In this document: positions 42,989-51,303 of the stretch, one piece after another
Numbering within the stretch: position 1 is the stretch's first letter
Layout of the letters: each line of letters begins with the position of its first letter
Notes under the pieces: generated by a model
The model's input: the letters and a program-made list of their open reading frames with translations, nothing else
Told to the model about the DNA's origin: nothing
Database searches by the model: none
Assembly (NCBI GenBank): GCA_963744305.1
Contig: CAVUTF010000046.1
Span: 310,001 to 374,000, forward strand
Reading direction: 5' to 3'
DNA: 64,000 bases
From: FEN-1219 sp963744305
GTDB taxonomy: Bacteria; Pseudomonadota; Gammaproteobacteria; Steroidobacterales; Rariloculaceae
Translations under genes and position numbers: made by a program

Positions 42989-44416
42989 CTACGGGTCCAG
43001 CCGCCGGATCGCCTCGATCAGCGCGCTCGTCGAGCGGCCTTCCTTGAAGGTCACGACGCGCACCTCGCCGCCATTCTTGATCACGGTGTCGCCGCCGACG
43101 ATGTCCTTGACGCTGTAGTCTCCGCCCTTGACCAGCACGTCCGGCAGCAGCCGCTCGATGAGCTGTGCCGGCGTGTCCTCGGAGAACGGCACGACCCAAT
43201 CCACGGCGGCCAGCCCCGCGAGCACGGCCATCCGGTCCGCGAGCGGTGTGACTGGGCGCGACGGGCCCTTGAGCCGTGCCACCGAGGCATCGTCGTTGAC
43301 GGCGACGATCAGCTTGTGCCCGTAAGACTTCGCCTCCTCGAGATAGCTCACATGCCCGGCGTGCAAAATGTCGAAGCAGCCGTTCGTCATGACCACGCGC
43401 TCCCGGCGCGCCTTCGCTTCCTTGACGAGTGCGTCGAGCTCGGCGAGGGTCACCAAGCCGCGGCCGCCGCTCCCTTGGCGATGTAGTGCGAGCTGCAGCT
43501 CCGAGCGCGTGACGGTCGCAACGCCGATCTTTCCCACTACGATTCCGGCGCCGAGATTTGCGAGCGCCGCGGCTTGCGCGGCCGATAGGCCGGCGCCTAG
43601 CCCAGCCGCGAGCAGGGCGATGACCGTGTCGCCCGCGCCGGTGACATCGAAAACCTCGCGCGCTTGGGCGGGCAGAGTGAGCGGTTGCTCTCCACGACGG
43701 AACAGCGTCATCCCGTGCTCGCTGCGCGTCACGAGCAGCGCGGCCAAGTCCAAAGTCTCCCGCAGCGTCTCGCCCTTCCGCGCGAATTCCGCTTCGTCGG
43801 TCCACGCGCCGACCACGGCTTCGAACTCGCCGCGATTCGGCGTGAGCGCCGTCGCTCCACGGTACTTCGTGAACGCCGCACCCTTCGGGTCGATCAGCAC
43901 GCGCACGCGTGCGGCACGGCAGGCGGCGACGAGCTCACCCGCGTTCGCGAGCGTGCCCTTCGCGTAGTCCGAGAGCACGACTACGTCGGCGCTCTTCAGG
44001 AGCTCGCCGAAGCGCGCGTCGAGCTCGCCGCTGCTGTGTTCGAACGACTGCTCGGCGTCGAGACGGATCAGCTGTTGGCTGCGGGCAAGCACGCGTAGCT
44101 TGTGAATCGTCGGCACGCCCTTCGCCCGGATGAATTCGCAGCGCACTCCGCGCTGCTCGAGCAGCCTTTGCAGCTCAACGCCTCGCTCATCGGCGCCGAC
44201 CACGGCGGCGAGACAGGTTTGGACCCCGAGCGCCGCGAGGTTGAGCGCGACGTTGGCGGCACCGCCCGGCCGCCGGTCGGTGGAACGCATTCTCACGACC
44301 GGAACGGGAGCCTCCGGGGAGATGCGGCCAGTGTCGCCGAACCAGTATTCGTCGAGCATTGCATCGCCTGCGACGAGCACGCGTAGACCGGAAAAGTCGG
44401 GTATCGAAAGCGTCAC
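42989..44416 (-). CDS. hldE: Bifunctional heptose-7-phosphate kinase / heptose-1-phosphate adenylyltransferase HldE
   Basis: This 475-residue fusion has two domains. Residues 1 to about 315 form a ribokinase-type domain ending with the FDVTGAGDTVIALLA signature. Residues about 340-475 form a nucleotidyltransferase domain with TNGCFDILHAGHVSYL (HxGH motif). It supplies ADP-heptose for the LPS inner core. The start is GTG at 44416. The group II intron ends about 74 nt upstream of the start, so hldE transcription may begin inside or across the intron 3' end. Confidence 0.96.
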   Translation of the reverse strand: MTLSIPDFSGLRVLVAGDAMLDEYWFGDTGRISPEAPVPVVRMRSTDRRPGGAANVALNLAALGVQTCLAAVVGADERGVELQRLLEQRGVRCEFIRAKGVPTIHKLRVLARSQQLIRLDAEQSFEHSSGELDARFGELLKSADVVVLSDYAKGTLANAGELVAACRAARVRVLIDPKGAAFTKYRGATALTPNRGEFEAVVGAWTDEAEFARKGETLRETLDLAALLVTRSEHGMTLFRRGEQPLTLPAQAREVFDVTGAGDTVIALLAAGLGAGLSAAQAAALANLGAGIVVGKIGVATVTRSELQLALHRQGSGGRGLVTLAELDALVKEAKARRERVVMTNGCFDILHAGHVSYLEEAKSYGHKLIVAVNDDASVARLKGPSRPVTPLADRMAVLAGLAAVDWVVPFSEDTPAQLIERLLPDVLVKGGDYSVKDIVGGDTVIKNGGEVRVVTFKEGRSTSALIEAIRRLDP

Positions 44417-44489
44417 CGGATCGCGCTCAACGAATAGGTCGGGCCATTCTACTCAGTTTCGGCTACGGCTTGAGCCGAAAGGCTCCGCG

Positions 44490-46362
44490 ATCGAGTAGGG
44501 CGCGGGGTTACCCCCGCGGCCCTCTCACACCACCGTACGTGCGGTTCCGCATACGGCGGTTCAACGAACACACTGAAGGCGCTGCTGCTCGCGCAACAAC
44601 GAGACCAGCCCCATGGACGTGAAGTAAGTAGCGGGCAAAGCCAAGTGCAGATGCGACGCTCCCGCGTTCCACCAAGGCCCTCGACCGTTCCCGATGCTCA
44701 GCCGTACACGATCCTCCGCCAGTCCCAGGGCACGTAGTTTGCGCGCCCGAGTGAACCGGCGTTTCCACTGCCGCCACAACACACAGCGCAGCCGCCGCCG
44801 CAGCCAACCATCCAGTTCCACCAACACACCGCCAGTCTGGGTGAGCTGGAAGTAATTGATCCAGCCCCGCAGCAACCGGTTGAGCCTCTCAATGGTGTGG
44901 CGCAACGACTGGCCGCGCCCTGCGCGCAGCAGTTCACGTACTCGCTGCCTCAGCCGTTGCACGCTTTGCTTGGCAATCCGCAGGCGACTGTCGCGCTGCG
45001 CGGTGACGCTGAACCCCAAGAACTTCCGTTCCCAGGGCCGCGCCACCGCGCTCTTGTGTGCGTTGACTCGCAGGTGCAAGGTATCCTCGAGGAACACCCT
45101 GATCCCGCTCATCACTCGCTCACCCGCCGCGCAACTGCCCAAGTAAATGTTGCAGTCATCAGCGTAGCGGCAGAACGCGAGACTTCGTCTCTCAAGCTCC
45201 CGGTCCAGATCGTTCAGCAAGATGTTGGACAGCAGCGGCGACAACGGCCCGCCTTGCGGCGTGCCTTCCGTTCGCCCCTCCATCACTCCCGCTCGCATCA
45301 TTCCGGCTTCCAGGAACCGGCGGATCAGCTTCAGCACGCGTGCATCGCTGACTCCCCGCGCCACCCGCGCCATCAACACGTCGTGATCGACCCGATCGAA
45401 GAACTTCTCCAGATCGATGTCCACCACCCAGCGCTTACCTTCACGGATGTACGCTTGCGCTGTGCGCACCGCTTGATGAGCCCCTCGTCCCGGACGAAAG
45501 CCGTAGCTGTGATCCGAGAACTGCGGTTCAAATAGCGGTTGCAGAGCCAGATGCAGCGCCTGCTGGATCAGCCGATCCACCACCGTCGGCACTCCGAGTG
45601 TGCGCACTCCGCCCGTGGGCTTGGGTATGTCCACTCTTCGTACCGGCTGCGGTAAATATCGGCCTTCCAACAGTGCTTTCTTCACGCTCGGCCAGTGCAC
45701 TGCGAGCCAGTCTTTGAGCTCAGACACCGGCATCTCATCGATACCCGCCGCGCCCTTGTTCTCAACCACTCGCTGATACGCCAGCCTCATGTTGCTGCGT
45801 TCAACCACTCGCTCCATGAGCGCTCGTGGTTCTTTCGATTTCGTTCGCCCAGATGTCGCCGTGCAGACCTCAGCACCGAGGGGCGCAGCGTCGGAGTTCC
45901 GCTCCACGCCTCGCGTCTCGGCCGCCCTCACAGGCGCTTCTGCTTCCGCAGTCCGCATCGAGATCATCCGTCCTACTCTCGGTGTCGTCGTTCAGCCCTT
46001 CGTCGCTCGCGCAACTACTACGGCCTCTGCTGACTTCTGATAGCGCCTCCGAAGATCTCTTGATCTCTGTAGCACAGCGGCACGCCGTCAGATCTCCCCG
46101 GGTATTGCACACTCACCTTCACGCTTATGCGCGTCGGATCTACGTCACCGCGTTCCGGACACGTTTCGGGCTTTGCATCTTTTTGCCTGCTCACCCCGCG
46201 GTGCCGCCTCTATCCGCTTCCTGTTCGTCGCGCCAGCGCTTTGCTTTAGGCTTCCTTCAGACCTCCAGTCGCCCAGAGAACCCTTGCCTTCCGCTAACAC
46301 TTCCCCGTGTCGGGTGTGTAGAGGACTTGCACCTCCAAGTGAGTGCGCCCTGCCGGGCGCAC
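44490..46362 (-). mobile_element. Group II intron (class C-like), complete
   Basis: About 1.87 kb. The 5' end reads GTGCGCCCGGCAGGGCGCAC starting at 46362, a typical group II 5' boundary, directly after the TTTTTT of an intrinsic terminator. Domain V is the ACCGCCGTATGCGG / CCGCACGTACGGTGGT hairpin (about 44562-44528). Domain VI has a stem with the CCCTACTCGAT 3' end near 44490. Domain IV holds the reverse transcriptase. Insertion behind a terminator and the lack of an endonuclease domain are class C features. The 3' boundary is accurate to a few bases. Confidence 0.9.
44561..45967 (-). CDS. ltrA: Group II intron reverse transcriptase/maturase
   Basis: This 468-residue RT has KPTGGVRTLGVPTVVDRLIQQAL, the GTPQGGPLSPLLSNI motif and an intact YADD catalytic box (FCRYADDCNIY). 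A maturase X/GIIM domain follows (RLNRLLRGWINYFQ). No HNH endonuclease is present. The first 50 residues are not conserved, so the real start may be later (a LMERVVERSNM-type start). The stop TGA lies at the beginning of domain V. The frame is open throughout, so the intron may be active. Confidence 0.95.
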   Translation of the reverse strand: MISMRTAEAEAPVRAAETRGVERNSDAAPLGAEVCTATSGRTKSKEPRALMERVVERSNMRLAYQRVVENKGAAGIDEMPVSELKDWLAVHWPSVKKALLEGRYLPQPVRRVDIPKPTGGVRTLGVPTVVDRLIQQALHLALQPLFEPQFSDHSYGFRPGRGAHQAVRTAQAYIREGKRWVVDIDLEKFFDRVDHDVLMARVARGVSDARVLKLIRRFLEAGMMRAGVMEGRTEGTPQGGPLSPLLSNILLNDLDRELERRSLAFCRYADDCNIYLGSCAAGERVMSGIRVFLEDTLHLRVNAHKSAVARPWERKFLGFSVTAQRDSRLRIAKQSVQRLRQRVRELLRAGRGQSLRHTIERLNRLLRGWINYFQLTQTGGVLVELDGWLRRRLRCVLWRQWKRRFTRARKLRALGLAEDRVRLSIGNGRGPWWNAGASHLHLALPATYFTSMGLVSLLREQQRLQCVR

Positions 46363-46394
46363 AAAAAAGGCCCGCCCCGTTTGTGGGGCGGACC
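46363..46394 (-). terminator. Intrinsic terminator of the nrdJ operon (intron target)
   Basis: A 10-bp stem (GGTCCGCCCC with GGGGCGGGCC, one G-U pair) over a 6-nt loop is followed by TTTTTT. It lies 60 nt after the nrdJb stop. The group II intron begins at the base after the T run, so the hairpin remains intact. Confidence 0.93.
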
Positions 46395-46454
46395 AACGGC
46401 GGACCATGCAATCTCAGCGTCGCAACCGATGGGGCGACGATTGCTTGCCCGTAC

Positions 46455-47162
46455 TCAGCCGCATTTCGAATAGCCGCAATTCAGGCACGTCAAGCAGCCG
46501 TCGAGCATGACGGCTGCGGCCGTGCTGCACTTGCCGCAAAGCTGCGCGCCCTCGGGGAAACGACTGTCGGCGAACGCGTCCTTCTGTCCGCCGCGCGCCT
46601 CGAAATCGGCGCGTTTCTCCGCGAGCATCTTGCGTTGCTCAGGCGACAACTCCAGGGGCTTGAGCAAACCGATATCGATCAGATGCCGTTCGACGATGTA
46701 GCCGAGCTCCGCAATGATGGACGGCATGAACTTGCCGCCGGGCTGCCAATATCCGCCGCGTGGATCGAATACCGCCTTGAGCTCGTCCACGAGAAAGGTC
46801 ACGTCGCCGCCTTTGCGGAAGACCGCCGACATGATGCGCGTCAGCGCAACGATCCATTGATAATGGTCGAGGTTCTTCGAGTTGATGAAAATCTCGAACG
46901 GTCGCCGTTGCTCGTGCTCGGTACCCTCGTTGAGCACGATATCGTTGATCGTCACGTACATCGCGTGATCCGAGACCGGCGTCTTTACCTTGTACGTGGA
47001 GCCGATCAGCATCTCCGGGCGCTCGAGCTTCTCGTGCATCCGAATGACTTTCTGCTCCGAGCCGCGGATCGTGTCCGCGTCCGCTTCCGCCTTGCGTTTC
47101 TCCGCCTCGTCGCGCGCCACCGCGTACTTGACGATCTTCTTGTTGATCTTGATCTGTGCCAT
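46455..47162 (-). CDS. nrdJb: Class II ribonucleotide reductase small partner NrdJb (TSCPD domain)
   Basis: This 235-residue protein has a central TSCPD domain (about 45-165: STYKVKTPVSDHAMYVTINDI) and a C-terminal four-Cys knuckle (CGKC... CLNCGYSKC) like the tail of one-piece NrdJ enzymes. In Pseudomonas the reductase is split into NrdJa and NrdJb in the same way. The Cys tail probably re-reduces the active site or binds zinc. It lies 35 nt after nrdJa and ends before the terminator. Confidence 0.92.
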   Translation of the reverse strand: MAQIKINKKIVKYAVARDEAEKRKAEADADTIRGSEQKVIRMHEKLERPEMLIGSTYKVKTPVSDHAMYVTINDIVLNEGTEHEQRRPFEIFINSKNLDHYQWIVALTRIMSAVFRKGGDVTFLVDELKAVFDPRGGYWQPGGKFMPSIIAELGYIVERHLIDIGLLKPLELSPEQRKMLAEKRADFEARGGQKDAFADSRFPEGAQLCGKCSTAAAVMLDGCLTCLNCGYSKCG

Positions 47163-47197
47163 TGTCTCGACCTCTCTCAGTCAGCTCGATCGCCGCA

Positions 47198-49345
47198 TCA
47201 CAACTTGCCGTAATAGCCCTCCTTGAGGGCATCGAACAAATTGGCGGCAGTGTGCTTTTCGCCGTCGTACTCGATCTCATCATCGCCTTTGGCCTCAACG
47301 ACGCTGCCGTCGGCGAGCGTGAAGCGATAGGTCGTGTTCTTCAGGTCCTTCTCCTTCACCAAGACGCCTTGAAACGCTTCCGGATTGAATCGAAAAGTCG
47401 TGCAACCCTTCAAACCCTTTTCGTAGGAGTACAGGTAGATGTCTTTGAAATCTTCGTACGGATAGTCCGTCGGTACATTCGCCGTTTTCGATATCGATGA
47501 ATCGATCCATCGTTGTGCCGCGGCCTGAATGTCGACATGTTCCTTGGGCGAGATGTCCTCCGAGCTCACGAAATAGTCGGGCAGCTTCTCTCCAGGCTTC
47601 GTAGAGCCGGGCAATGCTCGTGGATTGACCAGCGCCCGATACGCCAAGAGCTCGAAGGAAAAGACGTCGACCTTCTCCTTGGTCTTGCGTCCCTGGCGAA
47701 TGACGTTGCGGAAATAATGATGCGCGAACGAGGGCTCTATCCCGTTGCTCGCATTGTTCGCGAGCGACAATGAGATCGTTCCGGTTGGAGCGATCGAGCT
47801 GTGGTGCGTAAAACGCGCGCCGTATTTCTCGAGCTGCTCGACCAAATCGGGCGCAACCTCTGCGACCCGCTGCATGTAGCGGCTGTAGCGTGCGTGCAGG
47901 ATTCGACCGGGTATCGAATCACCGACGTTCCAGCCGTCCGCCCGCATCTCGGGACGCTTGCGCAACATCTCCTCAGTGACCTTGAACTCCTCGAGCAAGA
48001 TCGGCGCGCTGCCTTTCTCTTTCGCGAGATCCAGCGCCGTCTGCCAACCCGCCGTCGCAAGCTCGCGTGAGACCTCATCGGTAAAGCGAATCGAGTCCTC
48101 CGAGCCGTAGCGCATGCCGAGTAAAGTGATCGCCGAGCCCAAGCCGAGGAAGCCCATGCCATGCCGTCGCTTACGCTCGATCTCGCGGCGTTGCTCCTCG
48201 AGCGGTAAGCCGTTGATGTCGACGACGTTGTCGAGCATCCGCGTGAAGACTTTCACGACCTCGCGGAACTCGTCCCAGTCGAAATACGCACGCTCGCTGA
48301 ACGGCGCGACGACGAACTTCGTGAGGTTGATCGAGCCGAGCAGACAAGCGCCATATGGCGGGAGCGGCTGCTCTCCGCATGGATTCGTGGCGCGAATATC
48401 CTCGCACCACCAATTGTTGTTCATCTCGTTGACCCGATCGATCAAGACGAACCCCGGCTCGGCGAAGTCATACGTCGAGGACATGATCACGTCCCACATC
48501 CGCCGCGCAGGAAGCGTCCTATAGACCCTGCACGCGACGAACCCCCGGTCGTTGACGACGTAGTTCGCCTCGACGGGCCACTCCCTCCAAACGACTTTCT
48601 TGGAATCGGCGAGGTCGATGTCGTCTTCCGCCGCCTCTTGCGCCGTCAAGGGGAACGCGAGTTGCCACGGACGGTCTTCCTTGACCGCCTGCATGAACTC
48701 GTCCGTGATGAGCAACGATAAGTTGAATTGGCGCAGCCGGCCGTCTTCGCGCTTCGCGCGGATAAAGTCCATAGCGTCGGGGTGCCCGACGTCGAAGGTG
48801 CCCATTTGCGCGCCGCGTCGTCCGCCTGCGGACGACACCGTAAAGCACATCTTGTCGTAGATATCCATGAACGACAGCGGCCCGGACGTGTAGGCGCCAG
48901 CGCCGGACACGTATGCGCCGCGCGGGCGCAGCGTGGAGAACTCGTAGCCGATGCCGCAGCCTGCTTTCAACGTCAGCCCGGCTTCGTGCACCTTGCTCAA
49001 GATGTCGTGCATCGAGTCCGCGATAGTCCCCGACACCGTGCAGTTGATCGTCGATGTCGCCGGTTTGTGAAACTCCGCTCCGGCGTTCGACATGATCCGT
49101 CCGGCCGGAATCGCCCCTCGCTGCAGCGCCCAAAGGAAACGCTCGTTCCAATGACTGCGTTTGTCGGGCGCCTCCACCGAGGCGAGCGCTTTCGCGACGC
49201 GCTCGTAGGTACCGTCGATGTCCCGATCGACTGGATCACCGGCTTTTGTCTTGAGCCGATACTTCGTATCCCAGATGTTCAGCGACGCTTCTTGTAAAGC
49301 GATATCCGCGAGCCTGGCCGCTTTCAGCTCCACTGCCATGTTCAT
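47198..49345 (-). CDS. nrdJa: Adenosylcobalamin-dependent ribonucleotide reductase large chain NrdJa (class II)
   Basis: This 715-residue enzyme reduces ribonucleotides using AdoCbl. The first active-site Cys is in STINCTVSG (Cys102). The NPCGEQPL motif (321-328) contains the radical Cys and Glu. Another conserved stretch is APTGTISLSLANNASNGIEPSF. No N-terminal ATP cone is evident. ATG at 49339 is an alternative start. The promoter at 49537-49565 and the NrdR box at 49510 point to NrdR control, and a 160-190 nt leader precedes the gene. Confidence 0.95.
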   Translation of the reverse strand: MNMAVELKAARLADIALQEASLNIWDTKYRLKTKAGDPVDRDIDGTYERVAKALASVEAPDKRSHWNERFLWALQRGAIPAGRIMSNAGAEFHKPATSTINCTVSGTIADSMHDILSKVHEAGLTLKAGCGIGYEFSTLRPRGAYVSGAGAYTSGPLSFMDIYDKMCFTVSSAGGRRGAQMGTFDVGHPDAMDFIRAKREDGRLRQFNLSLLITDEFMQAVKEDRPWQLAFPLTAQEAAEDDIDLADSKKVVWREWPVEANYVVNDRGFVACRVYRTLPARRMWDVIMSSTYDFAEPGFVLIDRVNEMNNNWWCEDIRATNPCGEQPLPPYGACLLGSINLTKFVVAPFSERAYFDWDEFREVVKVFTRMLDNVVDINGLPLEEQRREIERKRRHGMGFLGLGSAITLLGMRYGSEDSIRFTDEVSRELATAGWQTALDLAKEKGSAPILLEEFKVTEEMLRKRPEMRADGWNVGDSIPGRILHARYSRYMQRVAEVAPDLVEQLEKYGARFTHHSSIAPTGTISLSLANNASNGIEPSFAHHYFRNVIRQGRKTKEKVDVFSFELLAYRALVNPRALPGSTKPGEKLPDYFVSSEDISPKEHVDIQAAAQRWIDSSISKTANVPTDYPYEDFKDIYLYSYEKGLKGCTTFRFNPEAFQGVLVKEKDLKNTTYRFTLADGSVVEAKGDDEIEYDGEKHTAANLFDALKEGYYGKL

Positions 49346-49413
49346 AACCGCGTTTTCACCCCTGTTGTGCCTTTATTAGACGAAGCCGCCCCGACGGCAT
49401 TCACTCGAGCCTC

Positions 49414-49447
49414 TTCGCACCTGGACCCACGCAAAATTCGGTGCGAA
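49414..49447 (-). other. Hairpin in the nrdJ mRNA leader
   Basis: A perfect 8-bp inverted repeat (TTCGCACC with GGTGCGAA, 18-nt loop) lies about 70 nt upstream of the nrdJa ATG. A GGCCTGGAAATAGGAGCCTGG direct-repeat-like segment precedes it in the transcript. RNA motifs upstream of nrdJ genes have been proposed from comparative work. I cannot test the match here. Confidence 0.4.
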
Positions 49448-49509
49448 AAACTCCCCCCAGGCTCCTATTTCCAGGCCTCAATTCCGTCCGTGTGTCTTAG
49501 CAAGAGACG

Positions 49510-49525
49510 ACACAAGATATTGTGT
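49510..49525. promoter_or_regulatory. NrdR box 1 (at the nrdJ promoter)
   Basis: ACACAAGATATTGTGT is a 16-bp palindrome with one mismatch pair and matches the NrdR consensus (ACAC-ATAT-GTGT type). It covers about +5 to +20 of the predicted nrdJ transcript, which fits repression by NrdR. Confidence 0.88.
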
Positions 49526-49536
49526 CGTTGAGTCGT

Positions 49537-49565
49537 AGATTAGGCCGGGAGAAAAGTCCTGTCAA
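49537..49565 (-). promoter_or_regulatory. Promoter of nrdJab
   Basis: A perfect -35 TTGACA (49565-49560), a 17-bp spacer and a -10 TAATCT (49542-49537). The start near 49530 gives a leader of about 185 nt. NrdR box 1 lies immediately downstream. Confidence 0.7.
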
Positions 49566-49688
49566 GGTTTTATGACAAAGCGATGTCAGAAGAAATATTC
49601 TTTTAATATAGATAGTTACGCCGTACACCTCAAATCGTACCTAGTTTTTTTTCGGATTCGATTCGGCTCCTCTCGCGACCGTCGCGGA

Positions 49689-49704
49689 ACACAATATATT
49701 GTGT
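49689..49704. promoter_or_regulatory. NrdR box 2 (distal, perfect palindrome)
   Basis: ACACAATATATTGTGT is a perfect 16-bp palindrome of NrdR type. It lies 179 bp from box 1 (centre to centre), 124 bp upstream of the nrdJ -35 and 109 bp upstream of the htrA ATG. Confidence 0.85.
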
Positions 49705-49812
49705 CCGGATACCCCCAGCATATCCCCCAGTCGGAAACAGCTAATCCACCGAGTTGCCCACAGGGCTCCTCGTCAACTGGCTCGCGTCCCTTTTCAAGTT
49801 GGAGGTCTTACA

Positions 49813-51273
49813 ATGACGAAACCGCGGCATCCTCCGCGGCGACTTGAACGTGAGGGAGGCCGCTTGAGGAAGATGACAAGTATGGAGATGATCGAGCACG
49901 ACCGAGCCAGTCTCTGGTTAGCGCGAGCTCGCGGCGGACTGCCGCCGGCGCTGCTGTGCATCGCTCTCATGGCCGCGAGCACCGCGGGCGGCCAAGCGGC
50001 CCGCGAGATGCCCAGCCTCGCGCCCATGATCGAGCAGATCTCCCCGGCCGTGGTCAGTATTTCGGTCAGCGGCAGCGTCGCGGTCACCCCCCTCGCTCAA
50101 GACGAGTTCTTGCGGCGCTTTTTCGAGTTGCCGCCCCCCGGCGGGCCGCGCGAGGTCCAAGGCGCGGGCTCAGGCGTAATCGTGGATGCCAGCCGAGGCT
50201 ACATCCTCACTAATCATCACGTAGTCGAGGACGCCGATAGCATCAACGTCACGCTGTTGGACAATCGCAGCATGGAGGCACGCGTCGTCGGTTCGGATGC
50301 CGGCTCCGATTTGGCCGTTTTGCAGGTTCCCGCGAGCAATCTCGCACAGATGCAGTTCGGGAACTCCGATCAGCTGCGCGTCGGCGACTACGTCGTCGCA
50401 ATCGGCAACCCGTTCGGTTTCTCGCACACCGTCACATCGGGAATCGTGAGCGGCTTGAGCCGCAGCGGCATGAATCCCGAGGGCTTCGAAGACTTCATAC
50501 AGACCGACGCGTCCATCAACCCGGGCAATTCCGGAGGGGCGCTCGTCAATCTCAACGGTGAGCTGGTCGGCATCAATTCCGTGATCGTCTCACGCAGCGG
50601 CGGCAATATCGGCATCGGGTTTGCGATCCCGGTGAACATGGCAAGAGAGATCATGGAGCAGCTGATCGAGTTCGGTCGGGTCAGCCGCGGCTTGCTCGGC
50701 GTCAGCATCAACCCGTTGACGTCCGAGACGGCGGAGATCTATGGGCTCAGCGACCCCTCGGGCGCGTTGGTGGCAGTGGTAACGCCCGACTCGGCCGCAG
50801 AGCGGGCGGGAATCCAGATCAACGACGTGATCGTGAGCGTGAACGACCACCGCGTTCGGGATCCCGCGTCTCTAAAGAACGCTATCGGGCTCTTGCGTCC
50901 AGGCTCTGAGGTGCGCGTGGGACTGATTCGGGACGGACGGCAGCAGACCATCACGGCCGTATTAGGCGAGCTTCCCGGCACACCGACAGTTGCTGCCAGG
51001 CAACCGGACGACGACGTCGAGTTCGATCCGGTCTTCGAAGGCGCCGACGTCGTCGACAATTCTTCGGGCGTGGCTGGCCTGCTCGTGACGAGCGTCGCGC
51101 CGGAAAGCCCGGCGATGGAGCGCGGCTTGCGGACGGGCGACGTGATCACGCACGTGAATCGCAGGCGCGTGCGCAACGTCGGCGAGGCGACGGAGCTGAT
51201 GGCGAACGCCCGCTCGATCATCCTCCAAGTGCAGCGCGGCAACCGCAATCAGCTCATCTGGATGCGTCCCTGA
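49813..51273 (+). CDS. htrA: Periplasmic DegP/MucD-type serine protease with two PDZ domains
   Basis: This 486-residue S1C protease has the catalytic triad His136 (TNHHVV), Asp166 (GSDLAVL) and Ser240 (NPGNSGGAL), and two PDZ domains (about 295-385 and 405-480). The hydrophobic signal core is at about 43-60, after an unusually long N-terminal region. ATG at 49873 would shorten it, but a GGAGG at 7 bp supports 49813. It degrades or chaperones misfolded envelope proteins. NrdR box 2 lies upstream, which may be chance for this gene. Confidence 0.93.
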   Translation: MTKPRHPPRRLEREGGRLRKMTSMEMIEHDRASLWLARARGGLPPALLCIALMAASTAGGQAAREMPSLAPMIEQISPAVVSISVSGSVAVTPLAQDEFLRRFFELPPPGGPREVQGAGSGVIVDASRGYILTNHHVVEDADSINVTLLDNRSMEARVVGSDAGSDLAVLQVPASNLAQMQFGNSDQLRVGDYVVAIGNPFGFSHTVTSGIVSGLSRSGMNPEGFEDFIQTDASINPGNSGGALVNLNGELVGINSVIVSRSGGNIGIGFAIPVNMAREIMEQLIEFGRVSRGLLGVSINPLTSETAEIYGLSDPSGALVAVVTPDSAAERAGIQINDVIVSVNDHRVRDPASLKNAIGLLRPGSEVRVGLIRDGRQQTITAVLGELPGTPTVAARQPDDDVEFDPVFEGADVVDNSSGVAGLLVTSVAPESPAMERGLRTGDVITHVNRRRVRNVGEATELMANARSIILQVQRGNRNQLIWMRP

Positions 51274-51303
51274 GCGCCGCAAGGCTTGGGACTAAGCACC
51301 TCG

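Larger units (their letters stand above)
49346..49812. other. Regulatory gap between nrdJa and htrA
   Basis: This 467-bp region has no gene. It holds the nrdJ promoter, two NrdR palindromes, a hairpin in the nrdJ leader and an A+T-rich island (about 49560-49660). The island has extra inverted repeats: TGTCA/TGACA at 49560-49577 and AAGAA/TTCTT near 49590-49602. Confidence 0.8.

Noticed and set aside
44490..46394. A prophage or genomic island around the reverse transcriptase
   Set aside because: No integrase, attachment repeats or phage genes are present. The flanks are housekeeping genes and the element ends match a group II intron.
49346..49536. Cobalamin riboswitch before nrdJ
   Set aside because: The leader lacks the conserved B12-box core I would expect, and the gene already has an NrdR box at the promoter.
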